The position numbers were made by a program, and so were the translations under genes. Shown one piece after another: positions 1 to 9,129 of a stretch of DNA of 10,954 nt (position 1 is its first letter; the number at the start of each line of letters is the position of its first letter). The notes under the pieces are model-generated. The model was not told the DNA's origin, did no database searches, and worked only from the letters and a program-made list of their open reading frames with translations. The stretch spans positions 1 to 10,954 of the forward strand of contig RFJO01000017.1 in NCBI GenBank assembly GCA_003694495.1, given 5' to 3'. Origin of the DNA: Candidatus Woesearchaeota archaeon (GTDB lineage: Archaea; Nanobdellota; Nanobdellia; SCGC-AAA011-G17; GW2011-AR17).

Positions 1-33
1 AAGTATGTCTATACTATAAGTGGAGGTGTCTAG
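1..33 (+). CDS. possible C-terminal end of an upstream gene (partial)
   Basis: Frame 1 is open from the window edge and reads KYVYTISGGV before a TAG at 31-33, two bases before the ATG of the next small gene. Such close packing is the rule elsewhere in this window, and the Shine-Dalgarno site of the next gene would lie inside this gene's last codons. Ten residues are too few to identify a product. Frame 3 is also open to the edge, so which frame is used upstream cannot be settled here. Confidence 0.3.
   Translation, partial: KYVYTISGGV
22..28 (+). promoter_or_regulatory. strong Shine-Dalgarno site
   Basis: GGAGGTG matches the archaeal anti-Shine-Dalgarno core almost fully and sits 7 bases before the ATG at 36. 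It is the strongest ribosome binding site in the window. It fixes the start of the 49-residue gene, even though the frame stays open further upstream. Confidence 0.75.
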
Positions 34-35
34 TT

Positions 36-185
36 ATGGAAAAATCAAAAGAGGATGAGCTATACGAGCTTAAAAAGAAGCTTCAGGCGTTAGAGTGGGA
101 TATCAAGTATAACAGGCTTCCTCCTGAGCGTGTCCAATATTATAATACACTTTTAGAGAAATACAATTCGATGCGTGAAGAGTAA
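36..185 (+). CDS. small charged helical protein, 49 residues, unknown function
   Basis: This small protein is not recognised. The start is ATG 36, chosen because GGAGGTG lies 7 bases upstream. It encodes 49 residues dominated by Glu, Lys and Leu, beginning MEKSKEDELYELKKKLQALE. The first half looks like a charged amphipathic helix. An RLPPERVQYY segment follows, then a second short helix, which suggests a helical hairpin. It has no cysteines, membrane segment or signal peptide. It probably follows an upstream gene within a few bases, so it would be the last member of an operon entering from the left. The promoter immediately after its stop begins a new transcription unit, so it is unlikely to be functionally tied to the tRNAs. 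The ribosome binding site and the protein-like composition support a real gene. Confidence 0.6.
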   Translation: MEKSKEDELYELKKKLQALEWDIKYNRLPPERVQYYNTLLEKYNSMREE

Positions 186-186
186 C

Positions 187-201
187 CGAAAGTTTTATAA
201 A
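187..201 (+). promoter_or_regulatory. archaeal BRE/TATA promoter
   Basis: The sequence CCGAAAGTTTTATAAA combines a purine-rich TFB-recognition element (CCGAAA, 186-191) with a TATA box (TTTATAAA, 194-201). Archaeal start sites usually lie about 25 bases downstream of the box, which puts transcription start near 222-226, just at the ATG of a 19-codon frame. The core AGTTTTATAAA recurs in front of the glutamyl-tRNA synthetase gene on the other strand at nearly the same distance from its ATG (35 against 36 bases). It may drive the structured leader, tRNA-Asp, tRNA-Lys and possibly the polymerase operon. Confidence 0.75.
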
Positions 202-223
202 GCACTGCATTTTTCTTAAACAG

Positions 224-325
224 AAATGGGCAAACATCTTTCTAAGGGGCTAACAAAAATGGCAGGAATCACGTTTCAAAATTAATTTTCTCTGCTATTC
301 ATACACCTCTAGAAAGATTTATGTC
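224..325 (+). ncRNA. candidate structured RNA or structured 5' leader of the tRNA operon
   Basis: This stretch lies between the TATA box and tRNA-Asp and can fold into nested stems. The outer stem pairs 236-244 with 310-318 (nine Watson-Crick pairs), then has an A-C mismatch, then pairs 246-248 with 306-308, including one G-U pair. The inner stem pairs 258-266 with 291-299, with two G-U pairs. An asymmetric internal loop of 9 and 6 bases separates them. A 12-base palindrome at 278-289 could form a further small hairpin at the tip. The layout recalls H/ACA guide RNAs, but I see no ACA box at the expected place and no clear kink-turn, so I do not assign that class. It could be an independent small RNA whose 3' end is made by RNase P cleavage before the tRNA, or simply a folded leader. 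The 19-codon frame at 226-285 is the competing reading. Confidence 0.4.
226..285 (+). CDS. possible leaderless 19-residue mini-protein
   Basis: An ATG at 226 opens a frame of 19 residues, MGKHLSKGLTKMAGITFQN, ending at TAA 283-285. No Shine-Dalgarno site precedes it, but the ATG lies about 28 bases from the centre of the TATA box, so it would fall at or within a few bases of the transcript start, as in a leaderless mRNA. The glutamyl-tRNA synthetase ATG in this window sits at almost the same distance from an identical TATA core. The peptide is basic and matches no family I recognise. A frame this short can arise by chance, and the same bases form stems, so a noncoding role is at least as likely. 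Confidence 0.25.
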   Translation: MGKHLSKGLTKMAGITFQN

Positions 326-331
326 AATATT

Positions 332-404
332 GCCCTGGTAGTGTAGAGGCCTATCATGTGGCCCTGTCGAGGCCACGACCCGGGTTCGATTCCCGGCCAG
401 GGCG
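332..404 (+). tRNA. tRNA-Asp(GTC)
   Basis: A complete 73-base cloverleaf. The acceptor stem GCCCTGG (332-338) pairs with CCAGGGC (397-403), followed by discriminator G404 as expected for aspartate. The anticodon stem TGGCC/GGCCA (359-363 and 371-375) encloses the loop CTGTCGA with anticodon GTC at 366-368. The T arm is CCGGG-TTCGATT-CCCGG (380-396). The D stem is weaker but present. There is no intron and CCA is not encoded, so it must be added after transcription. The nearest AT-rich box (about 317-323) is too close to act as its TATA box. It is therefore probably transcribed from the promoter at 187-201 with a leader of about 100 bases, then released by RNase P. Confidence 0.95.
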
Positions 405-418
405 TTTACTATAAAAAA
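405..418 (+). promoter_or_regulatory. weak TATA-like box between the two tRNA genes
   Basis: The spacer after tRNA-Asp contains TTTACTATAAAAAA, about 20-25 bases before the first base of tRNA-Lys. It could act as a TATA box for tRNA-Lys and, by readthrough, the polymerase operon. There is no clear BRE in front of it because tRNA-Asp ends at 404. The GGGGGCC that follows is GC-rich for a spacer. It could equally be a plain A-rich spacer in a dicistronic tRNA transcript. Confidence 0.3.
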
Positions 419-462
419 AAGGGGGCCAAAGGACCGGTAGCTCAGCCTGGCTAGAGCACCTG

Positions 463-480
463 TAGTTTAAAACTGGTGAA
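463..480 (+). other. tRNA-Lys intron 1 (18 bases, non-canonical position 30/31)
   Basis: The flanks form a full BHB motif. The 5' bulge is TGT (461-463), cut after G462. The central helix CACC (457-460) pairs perfectly with GGTG (475-478). The 3' bulge is AAA (479-481), cut after A480. The intron's own hairpin AGTT/AACT (464-467 with 471-474) stacks on the centre. The outer helix uses GAG 454-456 with CTT 482-484. The intron interrupts the anticodon stem between positions 30 and 31, not the usual 37/38. Confidence 0.75.
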
Positions 481-487
481 ACTTTTA

Positions 488-502
488 AGCCAAGGCGATG
501 AA
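488..502 (+). other. tRNA-Lys intron 2 (15 bases, canonical position 37/38)
   Basis: The 5' bulge is TAA (486-488), cut after A487. The 3' bulge is AAA (501-503), cut after A502. The central helix CTTT (482-485) faces GATG (497-500), giving C-G, one T-T mismatch, T-A and T-G. The intron hairpin pairs GC 489-490 with GC 495-496, optionally extended by C491-G494. The outer helix is the anticodon stem closed by A481 and T504, so it can form fully only after intron 1 is removed, which suggests an order of splicing. Confidence 0.7.
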
Positions 503-552
503 ATCAGGGGGTCGCGGGTTCAAATCCCGTCCGGTCCATTTATTGCAAAAGC

Positions 553-556
553 GAGG
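553..556 (+). promoter_or_regulatory. ribosome binding site of rpoH
   Basis: GAGG lies 11 bases before the ATG at 568, in the 29-base gap after tRNA-Lys. RNase Z cleavage behind A538 would leave a short 5' leader containing this site. A poor TATA-like TTTATTG at 539-545 also exists but is a weak match. Confidence 0.5.
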
Positions 557-567
557 ATATCCAAAAA

Positions 568-813
568 ATGGCCAAAGAAAAACTAGACATTTCAAAGCAC
601 ATTCTTGTGCCGAAGCATACTAAGCTTTCAGATGAAGAAGTGAAATCTCTTCTTGAGGAATACAATATTTCTTTAAAGCAATTGCCCAAGATTCTTAAGA
701 ACGATCCAGCAATTTCGGATCTTGGCGCCAAACCTGGAGACGTAATAAAGATTGAAAGGCATAGTCCTACAGTTGGCAAAACATATTATTATAGGGTGGT
801 TTCAAATGCATGA
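568..813 (+). CDS. rpoH: DNA-directed RNA polymerase subunit H (Rpo5)
   Basis: RpoH is the archaeal counterpart of the C-terminal domain of eukaryotic Rpb5. It lies in the jaw of RNA polymerase near incoming DNA. The 81-residue length is typical of the family. The family pattern is clear: [14 protein letters not shown] at about 11-24, then LLEEYNI, QLPKI, a DPA segment, [11 protein letters not shown] near 51-61 and a final YRVV. The start is ATG 568, supported by GAGG upstream. It is the first gene of the polymerase operon, its usual place in archaea. Its TGA at 811-813 overlaps the start of rpoB'' by 8 bases, so the two are probably translationally coupled. No independent promoter is evident, so it may depend on transcription entering from the tRNA genes. 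Confidence 0.95.
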   Translation: MAKEKLDISKHILVPKHTKLSDEEVKSLLEEYNISLKQLPKILKNDPAISDLGAKPGDVIKIERHSPTVGKTYYYRVVSNA

Positions 814-2293
814 TCCAAACATATTAATAAAAAAATACTTTGAGGAACATTCCTTTATCGAGTCAAACTTGCAGTCATTCAACAAGTTTGTTGACATTGA
901 GCTGCAGCGAATTATAAACGAGATTGGCGACATTGTGCCTACTATAACCCCTCCGGATGTTCAGGATTTTAAGATAAAGTTTGACAACATCTGGATTGAA
1001 AAGCCGCAGATTGTCGAGGCTGACGGTTCAACTCGTCCGATTTATCCGATTGAAGCCAGGCTTCGGCAGATTACGTACTCTGCTCCGATGCACTTGGAAG
1101 TTTCTGCACACGTTGACGGATTACAGCGTGAATCATTTACAACTCAGATTGGTAAAATGCCAATCATGCTTCGTTCAAAGTATTGTCATCTTCACAAGTT
1201 GTCTGAAGAAGAATTGATAAAACACGGCGAAGACCCAAACGACCCAGGCGGTTATTTCATATTAAATGGAAATGAACGTGTTTTGATCACAGTTGAGGAT
1301 TTGTTGCCTAACAAGATTTTTATAACCAAGAACAATATTGGCCCTAGCACTTACAGTGCAAAGATTTTTTCCCAGCGCGGATCTTACAGCATCCCGCACG
1401 TAATTGAGCAAATGAAGGACGGCATAATTTACATTTCCTTCACAAAGTTCAAGCGTGTGCCTGTTGTTGCGGTTATTAAAGCATTAGGTCTTACGAATGA
1501 CCAAGAAATTATGCGTTTAGTCTCAGGAGATAAAGAACACGATGACATGTATGTTAACCTTTACGATGCTATCAACCTAAAGACACAGGAAGACGCATTA
1601 GAGTTTTTAGCAAAGAAAGTCGGCATAACTCAGCCTCGTGAAGTTAAACTTGAGAAGGCAATGGAACAGCTTGACCGTTACTTGCTTCCTCACGTTGGGA
1701 TAACTGATCGTGAACGTGCAATGAAAGCTTACAATTTATGCAAGGTTGTTAAACGTTTCTTACAGGTTGCAAGAGACGGTCTTGAGCCAAGCGACAAGGA
1801 CCATTACAAGAACAAGATGCTGAAGCAATCCGGCGACCTTATGGCCGATTTGTTGCGTGTAAACATGCGTGTTTTGGTTAACGACATTTTGTACAACTTC
1901 CAGCGTTTGGTAAAACGTGGTAAGTTTCATTCAGTTAAGATCATAATTAGGGACAAGTTGTTAAGTTCCAGGATAAAAAGTTCCATGGCAACCGGTGCAT
2001 GGGTTGGCGGCAGGAAAGGTATATCCCAGAACATTGACAGGGTAAACTTCATTTCCACGATGTCGCACTTGTCTAGGGTTGTATCATTATTATCTGCAAC
2101 ACAAGAAAACTTTGAAGCAAGAGAGCTTCACTCGACGCACTGGGGCAGGCTTTGCCCGATTGAAACTCCTGAAGGTACTCCTATCGGTTTAAGGAAGAAC
2201 TTGGCAATGCTTTGCCAGATTACCCAAGAAGAAGTTTCAGAAGACAAAGTTAAGCGTTTGCTTGAAGGCATAGGCATGCAACCGGTTAAGTGA
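806..2293 (+). CDS. rpoB'': DNA-directed RNA polymerase subunit B'' (N-terminal half of B; Rpo2N)
   Basis: This is the N-terminal half of the second-largest polymerase subunit, corresponding to the N-terminal part of bacterial beta and Rpb2 (protrusion, lobe and start of the fork). It has 495 residues, near normal for split archaeal B''. The N-terminus [20 protein letters not shown] matches the family. [14 protein letters not shown] near 150 and the closing [18 protein letters not shown] (from H445) are hallmark segments of the fork region. An upstream ATG at 752 keeps the frame open for 18 more codons. I chose ATG 806 because the extension would lie wholly inside rpoH, would not resemble the family N-terminus, and GGTGG (795-799) sits 6 bases before 806. 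The protein ends shortly after the KNLAM segment, the usual split point. The active-site residues lie in the separate B' protein. Confidence 0.95.
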   Translation: MHDPNILIKKYFEEHSFIESNLQSFNKFVDIELQRIINEIGDIVPTITPPDVQDFKIKFDNIWIEKPQIVEADGSTRPIYPIEARLRQITYSAPMHLEVSAHVDGLQRESFTTQIGKMPIMLRSKYCHLHKLSEEELIKHGEDPNDPGGYFILNGNERVLITVEDLLPNKIFITKNNIGPSTYSAKIFSQRGSYSIPHVIEQMKDGIIYISFTKFKRVPVVAVIKALGLTNDQEIMRLVSGDKEHDDMYVNLYDAINLKTQEDALEFLAKKVGITQPREVKLEKAMEQLDRYLLPHVGITDRERAMKAYNLCKVVKRFLQVARDGLEPSDKDHYKNKMLKQSGDLMADLLRVNMRVLVNDILYNFQRLVKRGKFHSVKIIIRDKLLSSRIKSSMATGAWVGGRKGISQNIDRVNFISTMSHLSRVVSLLSATQENFEARELHSTHWGRLCPIETPEGTPIGLRKNLAMLCQITQEEVSEDKVKRLLEGIGMQPVK

Positions 2294-2302
2294 GGTTAAA
2301 AA

Positions 2303-4105
2303 ATGGTAGATGTATATTTAGATGAAAAATTTGTTGGCACTGTTGATAATCCAAAAGAGTTTGTTAAAACTGTTATTAATGAAAGACGTAACGGCAGGCT
2401 TCCATCATGTATAAACATTGAGTATGACAAAGACTACAACGAAGTTTATATTCATACTAAGACTGGTCGTGCACGCCGTCCTTTAATCATTGTTGACAAC
2501 GGTGTTTCAAGGCTTACACCTGAGTTAAAGGAAATGGTTGAGAAAGGCAAGATTGGCTGGAAAGATTTAGTAAATGATCATATTATAGAGTACCTTGACG
2601 CAAACGAGGAAGAGAATGCGTATGTGGCATTGAATGAAAAAAAGTTAACCAAAGAGCACACGCACTTAGAGATTTCTCCAGTTGCCATGCTTGGCTTGTT
2701 AAGTTCGTTAGTACCTTACGCAAACTTTGGCCAGTCTTCAAGGTTGAATCGTGGTTCTAAAACCCAGAAACAAAGTTTAGGTATTTATGCTACAAACTTC
2801 CATTTGAGGATGGACACTGACGTTAGCATTCTTCATTACCCTCAGAAGCCCATGGTAAAATCTTTCATGCATGATGTTATCCGTTATGACAAACACCCAG
2901 CAGGCCAGAATGTTACCGTAGCCGTTATGAGTTTTGACGGGTACAACATGGAGGACGGTATCATATTAAACAAAGGTTCAGTTGAGCGTGGCCTAGCCCG
3001 TTCAACATATTTCAGGCCTTACGGGGCTGAAGAGATTCGTTATCAGGGCGGTTTGGTTGACGAAATTGGTATACCTGATAAAGAAGTTAAGGGTTATAGG
3101 GAAGAAAATGATTATCGCTTTTTGGAAGAAGACGGCATAGTTTACCCTGAAGCACAGGTTAACCAGGAAGATGTTATAATTGGTAAGACATCCCCGCCAA
3201 GGTTTTTGGGCGAGATTGAAGAGTTCAGCATAGCTGCTAACACAAGGCGTGAATCTTCGGTTGTTGTCAAGCAAGGTAATAAGGGTGTTGTTGACATGGT
3301 TGTTGTTACTGAAAACGGTGAAGGCAACAAGCTTGTGCAGATTAGGTTAAGGGATCAGCGTGTACCTGAGATTGGTGACAAGTTTGCTTCTCGTCACGGT
3401 CAGAAAGGTGTCATTGGTATGATTGTTCCTCAGGCGGACATGCCATTTACTGCATCAGGCATAGTTCCAGACTTAATTTTTTCCCCTCACTCTGTACCTA
3501 GCCGTATGACTATAAACTATTTGATAGAAGTTTTGGCAGGCAAGGTTGGTGCATTAGCTGGTAGACAGATTGACGGTACAACCTTTAGCGCTGAAGCTGA
3601 ATCAGATTTAAGGAAGATGTTGTTAGAGTTAGGCTTTAGAGAGAACGGTACAGAAATGATGTACAATGGTGTAACAGGCGAAGCTTTTGAAGCCAAGATT
3701 TTTGTTGGCAACACTTATTACATGAAACTTAAGCACATGGTAGCCAACAAGATGCACGCCAGGTCTTCAGGTAGGATCCAGCTTCTTACAAGGCAGCCAA
3801 TCGAAGGTAGAAGCAAAGGCGGTGGGTTGAGGTTAGGAGAAATGGAGAAGGACTGTTTCATAGCCCATGGTGCATCTTTGTTATTAAAGGAAAGGTTTGA
3901 TTCAGACAAAGTTAAGATACCAATTTGTGAAAAATGTGGTATGCTTGCAATAAGAGACAATATTAAGGGCACCGAATCATGTAGCCGGTGTGGTGCAAAC
4001 ATAGAAGTTTCAACGATCGAGATGAGCTACGCGTTCAAGTTATTGTTGGACGAGTTGAAAGCAATCGGCATAAACCCTACATTGTCGCTAAAAAATAAGT
4101 TTTGA
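2303..4105 (+). CDS. rpoB': DNA-directed RNA polymerase subunit B' (C-terminal half of B; Rpo2C)
   Basis: This is the C-terminal half of the second-largest subunit. It forms the hybrid-binding domain, wall and clamp anchor beside the active site. It has 600 residues. Visible hallmarks are YDKHPAGQNV and GYNMEDGIILNKGS (N215-M-E-D218, where the acidic pair lies by the catalytic centre), GDKFASRHGQKGV (358-370), QADMPFTASGIVPD, then SRMT, and the hybrid-binding RSSGRIQLLTRQPIEGRSKG. A zinc ribbon follows: C542-x2-C545 and C560-x2-C563. The last segment, SYAFKLLLDELKAIGI, is the conserved anchor. It begins 9 bases after rpoB''. Its Shine-Dalgarno site (TGAGGT, 2291-2296) includes the rpoB'' stop codon, so reinitiation by the same ribosomes is likely. 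Together the two halves make one complete B subunit, with no key residue missing. Confidence 0.97.
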   Translation: MVDVYLDEKFVGTVDNPKEFVKTVINERRNGRLPSCINIEYDKDYNEVYIHTKTGRARRPLIIVDNGVSRLTPELKEMVEKGKIGWKDLVNDHIIEYLDANEEENAYVALNEKKLTKEHTHLEISPVAMLGLLSSLVPYANFGQSSRLNRGSKTQKQSLGIYATNFHLRMDTDVSILHYPQKPMVKSFMHDVIRYDKHPAGQNVTVAVMSFDGYNMEDGIILNKGSVERGLARSTYFRPYGAEEIRYQGGLVDEIGIPDKEVKGYREENDYRFLEEDGIVYPEAQVNQEDVIIGKTSPPRFLGEIEEFSIAANTRRESSVVVKQGNKGVVDMVVVTENGEGNKLVQIRLRDQRVPEIGDKFASRHGQKGVIGMIVPQADMPFTASGIVPDLIFSPHSVPSRMTINYLIEVLAGKVGALAGRQIDGTTFSAEAESDLRKMLLELGFRENGTEMMYNGVTGEAFEAKIFVGNTYYMKLKHMVANKMHARSSGRIQLLTRQPIEGRSKGGGLRLGEMEKDCFIAHGASLLLKERFDSDKVKIPICEKCGMLAIRDNIKGTESCSRCGANIEVSTIEMSYAFKLLLDELKAIGINPTLSLKNKF

Positions 4106-4116
4106 GGTAACAGAAA

Positions 4117-7882
<3,766 letters not shown>

Positions 7883-7883
7883 A

Positions 7884-8138
7884 ATGTCATTAAACGAACT
7901 AAAATCGGCAATAAAGGAACAAAAATTAACATATGGCACACGAGAGACATTAAAGAAGCTTAAGAATTCGGAAGCAAAAGTTGTATTTTTAGCTTCAAAT
8001 GCACCACAGGATGTAGTAGAAACAGTGTTACACTACGCATCTTTGTCTGATGTAAAAGTTATAGAACTAGACATACCAGATGAAGAGGTAGGCATTTTAT
8101 GCAAACGTCGTCATCCGGTTGCGGTGTTAAGTTATTAA
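7884..8138 (+). CDS. rpl30e: large-subunit ribosomal protein L30e (eL30)
   Basis: This is an L7Ae/L30e-family RNA-binding protein of the large ribosomal subunit. At 84 residues it is slightly short for the family. Family features visible are LNELKSAIKEQKLTYGTRET at the start, then the core AKVVFLASNAPQDVVE (about 31-46), HYA, and the closing EEVGILCKRRHPVAVLSY, which matches the usual C-terminal pattern ending in a hydrophobic VAVL strand. Its place between rpoA'' and nusA is the standard archaeal arrangement and supports L30e over L7Ae. The start is ATG 7884, one base after the rpoA'' stop, with GAGGG (7870-7874) upstream. Position and family agree, so the call is firm. Confidence 0.93.
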   Translation: MSLNELKSAIKEQKLTYGTRETLKKLKNSEAKVVFLASNAPQDVVETVLHYASLSDVKVIELDIPDEEVGILCKRRHPVAVLSY

Positions 8139-8139
8139 A

Positions 8140-8550
8140 ATGGTTGTTATAGATAACGAGATTATTGGTTATATAAACCTTTTTGAGAAGCATACAAGGG
8201 TTACAGTTAAAGATTGTTTTATTGAAGATAACACTTTAGTTTTTTTAATTCCGCATGGGTATATAAAAAAGGCCCTTGGCCCCATGGGCAAAAACATTAA
8301 ACGTTTATCTTCTATGTTCAAGAAAAACATTAAGGTTATCGGTTTCAGCGACGTTCCTGAAAAGTTTTTATCCAACTTAATTTATCCAGTCAAAGCAAAA
8401 GAAATTAAGTTAGAAGGCAACGATATTGTTATCGTAACACACAACGTACGCGACAAGGGCCAGGTTTTTGGCAGGGATAAAACCAACCTTAAAAGGATTC
8501 AGTCTTTATTTTCTAAATATTTTCCAGAATTGAAGATTAGGTTAGAGTAA
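8140..8550 (+). CDS. nusA: archaeal NusA-like transcription factor with two KH domains
   Basis: Archaeal NusA is a short protein made of two KH RNA-binding domains, without the S1 and polymerase-binding parts of bacterial NusA. It is thought to act in elongation or termination. The 136 residues fit. KH1 carries the loop GPMGKN (47-52) in PHGYIKKALGPMGKNIKRL. KH2 carries VFGRDKTNLKRIQSLFSKYF (109-128), where the second glycine of the GxxG loop is lysine. The start is ATG 8140, one base after the L30e stop. There is only a weak GGTG (8123-8126), so translation probably depends on coupling. The stop lies inside the end of the convergent protease gene (9-base overlap). In many archaea S12, S7 and elongation factors follow; none does here. 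Confidence 0.9.
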   Translation: MVVIDNEIIGYINLFEKHTRVTVKDCFIEDNTLVFLIPHGYIKKALGPMGKNIKRLSSMFKKNIKVIGFSDVPEKFLSNLIYPVKAKEIKLEGNDIVIVTHNVRDKGQVFGRDKTNLKRIQSLFSKYFPELKIRLE

Positions 8551-9129
8551 GTATCTTAGGAATATTAATCCAACCGCTATAACCAAAGTTACTCCGTACA
8601 CAACTTTATTCCATTCTAATATTTTTCTCCCGTCGAACATTCCAAACGGTATCAGGTTAAATGCAGCCAGCCACGAGTTCACAAAAAATCCCAGCATGGT
8701 TATACTTTTCACAATCTCGTTTTGGTTTATTACAAACAAAATAAGGAACATAATTGCCAGTATTATATTTGTTACTGGACCGGCCAACGATATTTTTCCG
8801 TTATCTTTTTTTCTTATGCTTCCGATGATATAGACTGCTCCGGGCGCAGCGAACAAAAACCCAAACAATGAACTTACCAAAGCCACGCCTAACATTATCG
8901 GGTCAGATTTATACACAGCTTTTAGCCTATACTTTTGCGCAACCATTTTATGTGCAAGCTCATGCATAAGGAACCCTACTCCTACAGTAAGCGCAGAAAA
9001 AACCAGGTTCAACAATAAATCTAGATTAAACTTTGGACCAGTAATAACTATTGCAAACGCCAACGATAAAACTACCCAAGACTTTACAAGGTCTTTCACT
9101 TCACCCTTATACCATTTATTCTTAATCAT
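8542..9129 (-). CDS. membrane zinc metalloprotease, M50 / site-2-protease family
   Basis: An intramembrane or membrane-embedded zinc protease of the M50 type. It has 195 residues from ATG 9129. The zinc site HELAH (56-60) lies at the end of a hydrophobic segment (about 38-60). AGPVTNI (116-122) matches the conserved AGP-x-x-N element. NLIPFGMFDG (158-167) supplies the expected aspartate ligand D166. About six hydrophobic segments are visible (near 18-32, 38-60, 79-102, 117-136, 140-160, 176-193), and there is no PDZ or CBS domain, so this is a minimal form. A TTG start at 9162 would add 11 residues inside the GluRS gene and has no ribosome binding site, whereas ATG 9129 gives a neat 8-base overlap with the gltX stop. 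No strong Shine-Dalgarno site precedes it, so expression probably depends on coupling to gltX. The substrate cannot be told from the sequence. Confidence 0.88.
   Translation of the reverse strand: MIKNKWYKGEVKDLVKSWVVLSLAFAIVITGPKFNLDLLLNLVFSALTVGVGFLMHELAHKMVAQKYRLKAVYKSDPIMLGVALVSSLFGFLFAAPGAVYIIGSIRKKDNGKISLAGPVTNIILAIMFLILFVINQNEIVKSITMLGFFVNSWLAAFNLIPFGMFDGRKILEWNKVVYGVTLVIAVGLIFLRYLL

Larger units (their letters stand above)
431..538 (+). tRNA. tRNA-Lys(TTT) interrupted by two introns
   Basis: The gene is 108 bases. The acceptor stem GGACCGG (431-437) pairs with CCGGTCC (531-537), with discriminator A538. The D stem is GCTC/GAGC (440-443 and 454-457). The T arm is GCGGG-TTCAAAT-CCCGT (514-530). 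About 33 extra bases lie in the anticodon arm. Removing 463-480 and 488-502 gives a 75-base tRNA with a fully paired anticodon stem, CCTGA/TCAGG, and the standard lysine loop CTTTTAA, anticodon TTT at 484-486. A single intron at 37/38 would instead leave G at position 33, normally an invariant U, and a T-T mismatch closing the loop. Each proposed intron has bulge-helix-bulge geometry with 3-base bulges and a 4-pair centre, as the archaeal splicing endonuclease requires. CCA is not encoded. The gene ends 29 bases before rpoH. Confidence 0.9.

Noticed and set aside
278..289. Perfect 12-base palindrome AAAATTAATTTT as a regulator binding site
   Set aside because: It is pure AT in AT-rich DNA, lies downstream of the predicted start, and fits better as the tip of the folded leader.
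317..324. ATTTATGT as a TATA box for tRNA-Asp
   Set aside because: It is only about 10 bases from the first tRNA base, too close for archaeal promoter spacing of about 25 bases, and it overlaps the end of the outer stem.
464..503. Single 33-base intron at 37/38 in tRNA-Lys, using TTT at 466-468 as anticodon
   Set aside because: It gives G at position 33, a T-T mismatch closing the anticodon loop and no good bulge-helix-bulge. The two-intron reading repairs all three.
540..779. 79-codon frame on the - strand opposite rpoH
   Set aside because: It is fully antisense to a well-supported gene and has no recognisable features.
752..805. 18-codon N-terminal extension of rpoB'' from ATG 752
   Set aside because: It lies entirely inside rpoH in another frame, does not resemble the family N-terminus, and a ribosome binding site stands just before ATG 806.
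3002..4002. Several open frames of 60-95 codons on the - strand across rpoB'
   Set aside because: They lie opposite a highly conserved coding region, have no ribosome binding sites and show no protein-like patterns. The same applies to - strand frames inside rpoA' and the + strand frames at 981-1217, 9383-9643 and 10231-10425.
8806..8813. T-rich run on the + strand as terminator of the polymerase operon
   Set aside because: It lies more than 250 bases inside the convergent protease coding sequence and reflects its lysine codons. It may still act as one, but the sequence alone does not support the call.
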